Shown: piece after piece, positions 1 to 7,462 of the stretch
Layout: the number at the start of each line of letters is the position of its first letter
Numbering within the stretch: the first letter of the stretch is position 1
Source of the DNA: Rhizobium sophorae
GTDB lineage: Bacteria; Pseudomonadota; Alphaproteobacteria; Rhizobiales; Rhizobiaceae
Assembly: GCF_013087515.1 (NCBI RefSeq)
Contig: NZ_JABFCN010000012.1
Location: forward strand, 1-64,000
Direction: 5' to 3'
Length of the DNA: 64,000 nt
Translations under genes and position numbers: made by a program
Notes under the pieces: generated by a model
What the model saw: the letters and a program-made list of their open reading frames with translations, nothing else
Database searches by the model: none
What the model was told of the DNA's origin: nothing

Positions 1-143
1 TCGATGAAATTGCCGCCCCAGGCGAAATAATCGTCGAGCAGCTTGTGCGAGGCGGCCTCATCGGCCTCCGCGCCGAACGTCATGGTGCCGAGGCAATAGG
101 CGGTGACGACGGTCCCGCTCGGACCGAGCTTGCGATAATCCAT
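1..143 (-). CDS. Aldo/keto reductase, N-terminal part (cut by window edge)
   Basis: The reverse frame starts at an ATG at 143, behind a purine-rich GAGGAGGAAG ribosome site, and runs off the left edge, so only 47 codons are visible. The peptide opens MDYRKLGPSG and continues with a CLGTMTFG segment, the usual first strand and loop of aldo/keto reductases (NADPH-dependent TIM-barrel enzymes). The catalytic Tyr/Lys/His residues lie outside the window, so substrate and subgroup cannot be judged. It is transcribed away from the amine-oxidase gene to its right only in the sense of order: both are on the minus strand, 238 bp apart. Confidence 0.8.
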   Translation of the reverse strand, partial: MDYRKLGPSGTVVTAYCLGTMTFGAEADEAASHKLLDDYFAWGGNFI

Positions 144-381
144 TTCTTCCTCCTCATGCGGATACCCGCAGCCGACGTGCAAACGTCGGGGTAGAAGCCG
201 GGGCTCCTGCAATCAATGACAATGACAATATTGTGCTTGAGGCGGCCGCTTGCCGCCGGATGACGTACAGCGCCCTGAGCTGATAACGCAGGGGCAAGCG
301 GAGCATAACCAATCCCGCCCGCGCTACCAAGTGAGAAAAAAATATTCCTGCCTGCCGCCGCAGCCGGTGACGATCACGGAT

Positions 382-1638
382 TTACCAAAACGAGCCGGCG
401 ATCCGATCGGCAGCGGCGACACCGGTCTCGTAGGCGCCGTGCGCCGTCGAATAACGCGACGTCGAACAGGCTTCGCCGGCAAAGAAGATCCGCTCGTCAT
501 GCGGCGCAGCGAGACGGCCGCGTTGATCGGAGGCGCCGGGCTCGGCGAAGGAATAGGAGCCGCCGATATGGCGTGCTGCGGCCCAGGCCGACATTGCGGC
601 GACTGATAGCTCCTTGCGGATGTCCGCGCCAAAATGTGCCGCCAGTTCATCTCCAGCGAAGGAGAAGGCAGCCTCTCTGCCTTGCCCCTCCAGATCATGC
701 GCGAGGTCGCCGGCGAAATAGGCCTCGACGACGGGAGCGCCGAACGGCCGGAGCTGATAGGTGCCGGTCGCGCCGCGACGGGTAGAGCCGAGCATATGCG
801 TGTCCGCCGGCAACGCCTCCTGATTTGCGAGCCTCACGAACAGCTTGTCGGCAAGCCCGAGCGGTAATTGAGCCGCTGCCTCGATCTTCTCCGGCAAGGG
901 CGGGTCGAAGGCGATCTTGCCGGCGGCAAGCACATTCGTCGACACGGTCACCAGCACCGCGCGGGCACTGAGCACGCCCTGGTTCGTCTCGATGCCGATA
1001 CGGCCGGCGTGACGATGGTCGATGCGCGTGACCTCGGTGCCGAGCCTTGCCCGAACCGGCTTGCCGTAAAGCGAGACCAGCGTTCCATAGCCTTCGCGCA
1101 CCCGCCAGTCAGGACCAGGGCCGGGATCGTATCTGTTGTAATCGACAACCGACGACCGCTCCAGTTCGGCGCCGGTGATATAGGTGCCGACCGCCCGGAT
1201 CTGGCCGTTCCAAGGATTGCCGGGCTCGAGCATATCGGCCATGGCTGCGTCATTCCCCTCGTGGCTCTCGAGGCGCTCGAAATAGGCGCCGATCGCCTGG
1301 CCTGCGGCACGCGCCTCCGCGTCATCCCGCTGAAGCCGCCGTCCGCCATCATTCCAGGGTGCCGGCGTGCGGTCGACCGTCAGTCCGACTTCGCCGGCGA
1401 TTGCAGTCCAGGCATTGGTCCGCGCACCATGCAGCCAGCCGCAGCCGAGATCGAGCGCGATATCGGCGTCAGGCAGCCCGACCGTCCAGGCGCGCCCGCC
1501 GAGACGGTCGCCGGCTTCAAGCAGGAGGATGGAAAGACCCGGGCGGATTGCCTGCAGGCGGCGGGCGGCGGCAATGCCGGCGGCACCGGCGCCGATGATG
1601 ACGACATCCTCGTCGGCACCTTTTTTGTCACCAGGCAT
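382..1638 (-). CDS. Flavin monoamine oxidase family protein (FAD-dependent amine oxidase)
   Basis: The 418-residue protein begins with a dinucleotide-binding fold: VVIIGAGAAGIAAARRL (GxGxxG, about residues 12-30) followed by an acidic residue in LLLEAGDRLGGRAWT, the FAD-ribose binding signature of amine oxidases. The C-terminus carries FFAGEACS near residue 385 and TAHGAYETGVAAADRI, the usual second FAD contact. Length fits bacterial monoamine or polyamine oxidases, which oxidise amines to aldehydes with release of ammonia and H2O2. No signal peptide is seen, so it is probably cytoplasmic. The substrate cannot be told from sequence. It is divergent from the methyltransferase gene at 1895, with a 256-bp shared upstream region. 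Confidence 0.85.
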   Translation of the reverse strand: MPGDKKGADEDVVIIGAGAAGIAAARRLQAIRPGLSILLLEAGDRLGGRAWTVGLPDADIALDLGCGWLHGARTNAWTAIAGEVGLTVDRTPAPWNDGGRRLQRDDAEARAAGQAIGAYFERLESHEGNDAAMADMLEPGNPWNGQIRAVGTYITGAELERSSVVDYNRYDPGPGPDWRVREGYGTLVSLYGKPVRARLGTEVTRIDHRHAGRIGIETNQGVLSARAVLVTVSTNVLAAGKIAFDPPLPEKIEAAAQLPLGLADKLFVRLANQEALPADTHMLGSTRRGATGTYQLRPFGAPVVEAYFAGDLAHDLEGQGREAAFSFAGDELAAHFGADIRKELSVAAMSAWAAARHIGGSYSFAEPGASDQRGRLAAPHDERIFFAGEACSTSRYSTAHGAYETGVAAADRIAGSFW

Positions 1639-1894
1639 GCATTCTCCTTCGGTCGCTCGCCGCCTATTTGCCTACTCGAGGGGGGGCCGGGATCTAACAG
1701 CTAAGCCCCCTATCCATGGAACGCAAGGGACGGCCGGACGGCAGTTCCCGCCCGATCACGTTCGATTGGAAAATGCACCTGCAGCCTGTGTCGTATGAAT
1801 ATCCGCCTTAGCGGCGATCCGCCAGCGATGTGACAGACTGCTGCAATGTTGAGCCGCTTCATAGGTGGGATCAGAACATCAATGTGAAGGTCCC

Positions 1895-2494
1895 ATGCCA
1901 CGTTTCGATCGACGACGCTTTCTTCTCGCCTGGCTTCGCGCGCCGCTGCGCATCGCCTCGATCACGCCGTCAGGTCCCCGCCTCGCGCACCTGATGACCA
2001 AGGAAATTTCTGCGCTGACCGGGCCGGTCCTCGAGCTCGGCCCGGGCACCGGCGTTTTCACCGCAGCCCTTTTGGAACGCGGCATTGCCGAGCGCGATCT
2101 GACGCTGGTCGAATACGAGCGGGATTTCGCCACGCTGCTTCAAGGCCGCTTTCCCGACGCCAGGGTGCTGCGGCTGGACGTCCGGCAGATCTGGAAGACG
2201 GCGCTTTCCGGAAGCTTCTTCGGCGGCGTCGTCAGCGGGCTTCCGCTTCTTGCCATGCGGCCCAACGATGTGCGGGCGCTGCTCGAGGGCTGCTTTTCCA
2301 ATCTCAGGCCATACGGTGCCTTCTATCAGTTCACCTATGGGCCGAAATGCCCGGTGCCCGTCGAAATCCTCGACTCCCTCGGCCTTGTCGCCACGAGGAT
2401 AGGCTGGACGTTGCGCAATCTCCCGCCGGCCGCCGTCTACCGCATCAGCCGCAGGTACCAGCCAATGATATTGATCGAGCAACGCCGCGCATGA
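1895..2494 (+). CDS. PmtA-like SAM-dependent methyltransferase (phospholipid N-methyltransferase type)
   Basis: I chose the ATG at 1895 (MPRFDRRRF), preceded by GAAGG at 1886-1890; an in-frame GTG-like extension to 1865 is less likely. The 199-residue product has a Rossmann SAM site, VLELGPGTGVFTAALL, preceded by the ITPSG segment typical of the PmtA/rRNA-dimethylase-like family in rhizobia. Family members methylate phosphatidylethanolamine on the way to phosphatidylcholine, but a short basic N-terminus and overall family resemblance do not prove this substrate. A general class I methyltransferase is the fallback call. It is a stand-alone gene, 138 bp upstream of the two-component system. Confidence 0.75.
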   Translation: MPRFDRRRFLLAWLRAPLRIASITPSGPRLAHLMTKEISALTGPVLELGPGTGVFTAALLERGIAERDLTLVEYERDFATLLQGRFPDARVLRLDVRQIWKTALSGSFFGGVVSGLPLLAMRPNDVRALLEGCFSNLRPYGAFYQFTYGPKCPVPVEILDSLGLVATRIGWTLRNLPPAAVYRISRRYQPMILIEQRRA

Positions 2495-2632
2495 TGACGG
2501 ATACAATCCTTTACGAGGCGGCAATCCGGCGTTCGATGCGCAACAGGCATCGCAGACTTGCTCGAGGGTGATATGGTTTCAACCTCGGACCCCGATAGTG
2601 GCCTCCGATAGGCCCCACGACAGGAATGTGAG

Positions 2633-3307
2633 ATGCGCATATTACTGATCGAGGATGAACCTCAAATGGCCGTGGCGCTGCGGGGGGCGCTCACCAGGCA
2701 CGACATGGTGATGGATCACGTTTCGACCCTGTGCGACGCCGAGCTGGTGATCGGCGACGGCGCCTACGACGCCGTCCTTCTGGATCGGCAACTGCCCGAC
2801 GGCGATGGCCTCGAACTCATTCCGAAGATCCGCAAGAAGGGGCTGACGTTGCCGATCATCGTCATCACCGCCAAGGGAGAGGTTCCAGACAGGATCACCG
2901 GCCTTGAGACCGGCGCCGACGATTACCTTGCCAAGCCCTTCGTCTTCGACGAACTTCTGGCGCGGCTGCGCGCCGTGATGCGCCGCTCCGAAACCTTGCG
3001 CCCGGCGCTGATCTCGATCGGCCGTCTTTCGTTCGATCCGACCTATTGCGACATCATCGTTTCCGGCCTGCGTCTGGAAATGCCGCGCCGGGAGGCGCTG
3101 GTGCTCGAATGCCTCATGCGCCGTGCCGGTCGCATGGTGCCGCGACCGGCCTTGATGGAAGCGGTCTTCGGCTTCGACGACGAGATCCAGTCGAACGCGC
3201 TCGATTCCCACATATCGCGGTTGCGGCGCAAGCTGGCAGCATCGCAAGCAGGCGTGGTCATCAACGTTATCCGGGGCGTGGGTTATCTCCTGCGTGAAGC
3301 ATCATGA
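2633..3307 (+). CDS. OmpR-family response regulator
   Basis: The 224-residue protein has an N-terminal receiver domain with acidic pocket E7/D8, phospho-acceptor D51 in VLLDRQLPDGDG, T79 and K101 (LAKPF). A C-terminal winged helix follows (about 130-224) with the DSHISRLRRKL recognition region and the IRGVGYLL hairpin of OmpR/PhoB proteins. The gene is followed by a histidine kinase gene that overlaps it by 4 bp (ATGA), so the two are translationally coupled partners. Targets are unknown. TctD/QseB-type regulators look like this, but nothing in the sequence fixes the stimulus. Confidence 0.93.
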   Translation: MRILLIEDEPQMAVALRGALTRHDMVMDHVSTLCDAELVIGDGAYDAVLLDRQLPDGDGLELIPKIRKKGLTLPIIVITAKGEVPDRITGLETGADDYLAKPFVFDELLARLRAVMRRSETLRPALISIGRLSFDPTYCDIIVSGLRLEMPRREALVLECLMRRAGRMVPRPALMEAVFGFDDEIQSNALDSHISRLRRKLAASQAGVVINVIRGVGYLLREAS

Positions 3308-4704
3308 GCAAACGATGCTCCTATTCGCTGCGCAAGCGCCTGTTCTGGCGGCTTCTTGCCGTGCAATCGGTCGTGCTCATCCTGGTGATGATCGTGCTGA
3401 TTTCAGTTGGAAAGATATCCGAATTCAGGTCGACGGAGGGCACGATCGAGATCCTGCGCCAGGCCGTCTTCCGCCAGCCTACCGGAGAGTTGAGCCTGAG
3501 GGAGACCGAGGATTTGCGGCAGCTGCGCAAAGACGCGCCCGATCTCTGGTACACCATACGCGACATGCAGGGACATGTTTTGACCGAGGGCCGAATTCCG
3601 GAAGAATATGCCGCAATCGGCAACACGCTCGATCATGTCGGCCAGGCCAAGTTCGGCTCGAATCTCGGCGACCACGACCGTCCGGCTGCCCGGATAAAGT
3701 GGATTGCGACGGATTGGGGACAGGTGCAGTTTCTGACAGGCACCGACGGCCCCAACTCGTCCACCTTCATCCTGCTCAAGCTTTCGCTGGTCCTTGCGAA
3801 AATTGTTATTCCAATCGTCGCAGTGATGGCGTTGGGTGCGTTGATCGCGACGCCGCTCGTCGTGCGAAGGTCGCTGGTCGGGATCGACCAGGCCGCGCTC
3901 CAGGCCGATACGATCGATATCGACCAGCGTGGCGGCCGGCTGTCGGAAAACGATATTCCCGAAGAGATCGCGCCGCTGGTGCACGCCGTCAACCGCGCGC
4001 TCGGCCGTCTCGACGAGGGTTATGAGCGGCAGGAACGGTTTCTGACCGATGCCGCCCATGAGCTGCGCACGCCGATCGCCATTCTGAATACGAGAATTGG
4101 ATCCCTGCCGCACAGTTCGATCAAGACCGACCTCCTGGAAGATGCCGCAAGGCTCGCGGTCCTCACCGAGCAGATGCTCGATCTTCAGCGACTGAAACAG
4201 GGCAAGGTCCAGTTCACCAAGGTCGATCTCGGCCAGCTGGCGAGGAAGGTCATCATCGAGATGGCGCCGCTGGCCTTTGCCGCCGGTTATACGGTGCAGT
4301 TCGATGTCGACGGCGCCGGCGAGATCGAGGGCGATCCTCTGGCGCTGCAACGCGCCCTGATGAACATCCTGCAGAACGCGATCAACCACGGCGGCAGGAA
4401 AGGTACCATCTCGCTGACGTCAGGCTGCAACTGGATCGAGGTCAGCGACGAAGGACCGGGCATCCCCGCCGATGTCCGGGATCGGATATTCGAGCCTTTC
4501 TTCAAGCGCCATCACGACGGACGCGGCGCCGGCCTCGGACTCAATCTCGTTCGCGACATCCTGCGTTTGCACGGTGGCGAGGTGACGATCGACAACCGCA
4601 ATCCCGGCGCGGTCTGCCGGCTGACCTTTCCGTTGGAGAGGGCAGCAGGTGGGGATACTCCACGGCGGCTGGCGCGAGTGATGGATTCAATCGCGTCTCC
4701 GTGA
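3304..4704 (+). CDS. Membrane sensor histidine kinase
   Basis: The 466-residue protein has a first transmembrane helix at about 17-37, a periplasmic sensor segment of about 120 residues, and a second helix at about 155-188. A HAMP-like linker follows, then a HisKA domain with H252 in DAAHELRTPIA. The ATPase domain shows an N box (MNILQNAINHGG), G1 (VSDEGPGIP) and G2 (GAGLGLNLV). It should autophosphorylate H252 and pass phosphate to D51 of the regulator encoded just upstream. The two genes overlap by 4 bp. The sensor segment has no recognisable PAS or Cache signature by eye, so the ligand is unknown. Confidence 0.92.
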   Translation: MSKRCSYSLRKRLFWRLLAVQSVVLILVMIVLISVGKISEFRSTEGTIEILRQAVFRQPTGELSLRETEDLRQLRKDAPDLWYTIRDMQGHVLTEGRIPEEYAAIGNTLDHVGQAKFGSNLGDHDRPAARIKWIATDWGQVQFLTGTDGPNSSTFILLKLSLVLAKIVIPIVAVMALGALIATPLVVRRSLVGIDQAALQADTIDIDQRGGRLSENDIPEEIAPLVHAVNRALGRLDEGYERQERFLTDAAHELRTPIAILNTRIGSLPHSSIKTDLLEDAARLAVLTEQMLDLQRLKQGKVQFTKVDLGQLARKVIIEMAPLAFAAGYTVQFDVDGAGEIEGDPLALQRALMNILQNAINHGGRKGTISLTSGCNWIEVSDEGPGIPADVRDRIFEPFFKRHHDGRGAGLGLNLVRDILRLHGGEVTIDNRNPGAVCRLTFPLERAAGGDTPRRLARVMDSIASP

Positions 4705-4716
4705 CATATAGATTCT

Positions 4717-5697
4717 ATGAGCGTGCACAGAGATTCGCAACTCGACATGTTTGCCAAGGCATCGCCTACGATAGCCAAGGCGCGCAGTCCATCGCGCCGG
4801 CCGCCGTCGCGGCCGGTCGGCTCTTCCCAAGAAGATATGGCGCGGAGGCTGGAAGAGAGCGGCAACTACCGCATCTTGAGAAAACTGGCCGCCCGGCCGG
4901 TCGCGTCAGTCAGACAGCCGGGGTTTTCGCGGCTCGGCGTCATTCTCGATACGGAGACCACAGGTCTCAACCACCGCAGCGACGAGATCATCGAAATCGG
5001 CGCCGTCGCCTTTACCTTTGACGATGATGGCGCGATCGGCGATATCGTCGGCATTTACGGCGGCCTGCAACAGCCGTCCCGGCCGATCCCGCCGGAGATC
5101 ACCCGGCTGACGGGTATCACCGATGCGATGGTCGAAGGACAGCTCATCGATATCCAATCGCTGCGCAGTCTGATCGAACCGGCGGATCTGATCATTGCTC
5201 ACAATGCCGGTTTCGACCGGCCGTTCTGCGAGGCCTTTTCCAAGATTTTCAGCGGCAAAGCCTGGGCATGCTCCGTTTCGGAGGTCGATTGGAGCGCCCG
5301 CGGCTTCGAGGGTACGAAACTCGGCTACCTCGTCGGTCAGGCCGGATATTTTCACGAAGGCCATCGCGCCGTGGACGACTGCCACGCGCTCCTGGAAATC
5401 CTCGATCGAGAGCAGCGCGACGGTGAAAGCCCGTTCACCGAGCTTTACCGCGCCAGCCAGCGCTCGCGCATCCGTATCTTTGCCGAACACAGCCCGTTCG
5501 AGATGAAGGATCATCTGAAGGCGAGGGGTTATCGCTGGTCGGACGGCAGCGACGGCCGCCTGAAGTCCTGGTGGATCGAAGTCGGCGAGGAGGATCTCGA
5601 CGACGAACTCTCCTATCTGCGATCGGATATTTACCGATGGGCCGAGGCGGAGCCGCCGGTCGTGCGGCTGACGGCCTTCGATCGTTTCAAATCCTGA
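4717..5697 (+). CDS. 3'-5' exonuclease, DnaQ/DEDDh superfamily
   Basis: After a basic, low-complexity N-terminal extension of about 70 residues, the protein shows the three exonuclease motifs. Exo I is VILDTETTGL (D78, E80), Exo II is IIAHNAGFDRPF, and Exo III is the HRAVDDCHALLEIL segment with the DEDDh histidine. These metal-ion residues hydrolyse DNA or RNA from the 3' end. The last 100 residues (KARGYRWSDG onward) form a separate C-terminal part seen in rhizobial paralogues and are not assigned. It starts 12 bp after the kinase stop codon and may share the transcript, but there is no functional link I can see. Confidence 0.88.
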   Translation: MSVHRDSQLDMFAKASPTIAKARSPSRRPPSRPVGSSQEDMARRLEESGNYRILRKLAARPVASVRQPGFSRLGVILDTETTGLNHRSDEIIEIGAVAFTFDDDGAIGDIVGIYGGLQQPSRPIPPEITRLTGITDAMVEGQLIDIQSLRSLIEPADLIIAHNAGFDRPFCEAFSKIFSGKAWACSVSEVDWSARGFEGTKLGYLVGQAGYFHEGHRAVDDCHALLEILDREQRDGESPFTELYRASQRSRIRIFAEHSPFEMKDHLKARGYRWSDGSDGRLKSWWIEVGEEDLDDELSYLRSDIYRWAEAEPPVVRLTAFDRFKS

Positions 5698-5750
5698 TTG
5701 GCTACTAGATACGGCGACCCATGCAAGCGCCGCATAGGTGCAGTGATGCA

Positions 5751-5786
5751 TTGGCGCTGCAATAATCAGATGTCCCATACTATATA
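5751..5786 (+). promoter_or_regulatory. Possible promoter upstream of the DUF1127 gene
   Basis: TTGGCG at 5751-5756 is followed 17 bp later by CCCATACTATATA (5774-5786). The CCCAT element resembles alphaproteobacterial heat-shock-sigma -10 boxes, and homologous DUF1127/sRNA operons in Rhodobacter are known to be stress-sigma controlled. A housekeeping -10 (TATATA) overlaps it at poor spacing. The assignment is tentative. Confidence 0.3.
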
Positions 5787-5857
5787 CATCTCATCGAAGC
5801 GAACGAAGCGCCAAGGACTGGCAGCTAAGCTTCGAAAGCCCACGAAAGGGGATCATC

Positions 5858-6004
5858 ATGAACGTAGCACGCTCTTTCAATAACTGGCGCAAGTACCGTC
5901 AGACGGTCGCTGAACTGGGTCGTATGTCCGCACGCGAACTGGACGACCTCGGCATCGGCCGCAGCGAAATCCGCAACGTCGCCCGCGCAGCCATCGCCCG
6001 CTAA
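5858..6004 (+). CDS. DUF1127 micro-protein (CcaF1/YjiS-like, 48 aa)
   Basis: A 48-codon frame with a good ribosome site (AAAGGGGA, 5846-5853) encodes a very basic peptide with the DUF1127 pattern: NNWRKYRQT, then the MSARELDDLGIGRSEI core and a final arginine. In Rhodobacter, a protein of this family (CcaF1) binds RNA and affects maturation of CCUCCUCCC-loop sRNAs encoded directly downstream. Here too, C-rich hairpins start 36 bp after the stop codon. Role by analogy: an RNA-binding partner in sRNA processing or turnover during stress. The family call is firm, the function is inferred. Confidence 0.9.
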   Translation: MNVARSFNNWRKYRQTVAELGRMSARELDDLGIGRSEIRNVARAAIAR

Positions 6005-6039
6005 CGGCAGCTTAGACCAAGCATCTTCGAGACTTGCCC

Positions 6040-6067
6040 AGCGCCTGCTTCCTCCCGAGCGGGCGCT
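6040..6067 (+). ncRNA. Hairpin with degenerate anti-SD loop (array unit 1)
   Basis: AGCGCC (6040-6045) pairs with GGCGCT (6062-6067), exposing TTCCTCCC (6049-6056) in the loop. It lies in the 3' region of the DUF1127 transcript and is 123 bp ahead of the four full-motif units. It could be a terminator for the DUF1127 mRNA, although the following T run is only four bases. Confidence 0.45.
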
Positions 6068-6176
6068 CTGCTTTTGTGCTTCCGGCAAGTGGGTCAAGGG
6101 TGATTGAGCCTTCCGCTTTTCGCATAACGCATAGCTGCCCTGCAAAGAAATGCCTATCAACTGAGCAATAAATAAG

Positions 6177-6182
6177 TATGAT
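6177..6182 (+). promoter_or_regulatory. Candidate -10 box for the sRNA array
   Basis: TATGAT at 6177-6182 would place a transcription start near 6189, exactly where the stem of array unit 2 begins. The region 16-18 bp upstream (CTATCA) is a poor -35, so either an activator or another sigma factor is needed, or the array is only cut out of the DUF1127 transcript. Confidence 0.35.
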
Positions 6183-6187
6183 TATTT

Positions 6188-6345
6188 CTATCGAAGCGAT
6201 GCACCTCCTCCCGCGTCCCTTCGATGTACAGGCGCCCCATCCTCCTCCCAGGGTCGTCTGTGGAATGGCAGCACTCCTCCTCCCAGCTGTCGTTCGGTTT
6301 TTTTCGAAAGCCTGCCGCACCTCCTCCCGCGGCAGGCTTTTTCGT
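6188..6345 (+). ncRNA. Tandem CCTCCTCCC-loop sRNA array (CcsR/cuckoo/alpha-r14-like)
   Basis: Four successive hairpins each present the identical 9-mer CCTCCTCCC in the loop. Unit 2 has stem ATCGAAG/CTTCGAT (6190-6225, motif 6204-6212). Unit 3 has stem GGCG-CCC/GGG-CGTC (6231-6258, motif 6241-6249). Unit 4 has stem GGCAGC/GCTGTC (6267-6291, motif 6276-6284) and is followed by seven Ts. Unit 5 is a perfect 12-bp stem (6307-6340, motif 6320-6328) and doubles as the terminator. The 9-mer is complementary to Shine-Dalgarno sequences. Position behind a DUF1127 gene matches the Rhodobacter CcsR locus, and repeated anti-SD loops match the rhizobial cuckoo and alpha-r14 (NfeR1) families. These RNAs silence many mRNAs in trans. 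Which named family fits best needs a covariance-model search. Confidence 0.85.
6307..6342 (+). terminator. Rho-independent terminator of the sRNA array
   Basis: AAAGCCTGCCGC (6307-6318) and GCGGCAGGCTTT (6329-6340) form a perfect 12-bp stem around a 10-base loop that carries the fourth CCTCCTCCC. A T run follows to 6342 and again at 6344-6348. Confidence 0.92.
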
Positions 6346-6501
6346 TTTGGCCCCAGAAAATGCCGGACCGCGCCGAAGCGTCCGCTTGCGATCATCGCTT
6401 GGGTGATGGCGTCATCATCTCCGGAAATCTCCTATCTATTCCCGAATTCGCTTCGTGCCCTTGCGGCCTGACGTCTCCTCAAGCGCGCACGGACAAACAT
6501 G
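6346..6501. other. Spacer between sRNA array and kdu promoter
   Basis: I see no gene here. The short open frames that cross it in both directions lack ribosome sites and have no recognisable product. Confidence 0.6.
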
Positions 6502-6531
6502 TTGACTCCAAACTTGTCGTACAACTATGTA
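6502..6531 (+). promoter_or_regulatory. kdu promoter with embedded repressor operator
   Basis: TTGACT (6502-6507) and TATGTA (6526-6531) are spaced 18 bp apart. Between them sits TTGTCGTACAA (6514-6524), an inverted repeat TTGT-CGT-ACAA of the kind bound by FadR-subfamily GntR repressors. Its placement between -35 and -10 predicts direct blocking of RNA polymerase, probably by the FadR-type protein encoded at 8266. Confidence 0.6.
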
Positions 6532-6625
6532 ACCGAATGGATACCGCCGCAGCGGAACAGGCCAGCAAGACCGGCTCCACAATAGCGACGACCCGTAGCG
6601 ACAATGAAGCGGAAGGAAAATTGAC

Positions 6626-7462
6626 ATGCAGATCGACGTGAGGCACGCCTCCCATCCCGAGGCGGTGCGTGATTTCGACACGGAGACGCTGCGGCGTCAT
6701 TTTCTGGTGGAAACAGTCTTCGCGAGCGGCGAGATCCGGCTCACCTATTCCCATTACGACCGGATGGTCATCGGCGGCGCGACGCCGCTCGGCCCGGGGC
6801 TGACGCTGACCGCGCCGACGGCGATCGGACAGGAAACCTTCCTTGCCGAGCGTGAACTCGGCGCCCTGAACATCGGCGGCGCCGGCCGCATCATTGTCGA
6901 CGGCACGCGCTACGATCTTGCCAAATATGATTGCCTCTATGCCGGCAAGGGTGCCAAGGACATCCGGTTCGAGAGCGCGGATGCCGCCAATCCGGCAAAG
7001 TTCTATCTGGTCTCGACGCCGGCGCATCAAGCGCACCCGACCGTGTTGCTTACCCGCGAAAAGGCCCGTCACCTGACGCCGGGCGAAGCCGCGACGGCCA
7101 ACAAGCGGTCGATCTACCAGTTCATCCATCCGGACGTCTGCCAGTCCTGCCAACTCACGCTCGGCTTCACCATGATCGAGCCGGGCAGCGTCTGGAACAC
7201 GATGCCTGCCCATACGCATGACCGCCGCATGGAAGCCTATCTCTATTTCGATCTCGAAGCCGAGCAGCGCGTCTTCCACTTCATGGGCGAGCCGCAGCAG
7301 ACCCGACATATGCTTGTCGCCAACGAGCAGGCGGTCATTTCGCCGCCCTGGTCGATCCATTCGGGCGCCGGCACCAAGAATTACAGCTTCATCTGGGCGA
7401 TGGCCGGCGACAATAAGAGCTTCACCGACATGGACCATATCGCCATCGCGGATCTGAGGTGA
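6626..7462 (+). CDS. kduI: 5-dehydro-4-deoxy-D-glucuronate isomerase
   Basis: The 278-residue protein matches KduI throughout. The cupin metal site is visible as PAHTHDRRMEAYLYF (two His and a Glu) and a later His in PPWSIHSGAGT. KduI converts 4-deoxy-L-threo-5-hexosulose uronate, from pectin or other uronide breakdown, to 3-deoxy-D-glycero-2,5-hexodiulosonate. Its stop codon overlaps the GTG start of kduD, so the next pathway step is translationally coupled. The promoter at 6502-6531 and the downstream GntR gene complete a regulated catabolic operon. A pectate-lyase gene is not in the window. Confidence 0.95.
   Translation: MQIDVRHASHPEAVRDFDTETLRRHFLVETVFASGEIRLTYSHYDRMVIGGATPLGPGLTLTAPTAIGQETFLAERELGALNIGGAGRIIVDGTRYDLAKYDCLYAGKGAKDIRFESADAANPAKFYLVSTPAHQAHPTVLLTREKARHLTPGEAATANKRSIYQFIHPDVCQSCQLTLGFTMIEPGSVWNTMPAHTHDRRMEAYLYFDLEAEQRVFHFMGEPQQTRHMLVANEQAVISPPWSIHSGAGTKNYSFIWAMAGDNKSFTDMDHIAIADLR

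Noticed and set aside
6188..6345. CRISPR-like array
   Set aside because: The identical part is only 9 bases, spacing is irregular, and each copy is in a hairpin loop with a different stem, as in sRNAs and not in CRISPR repeats.
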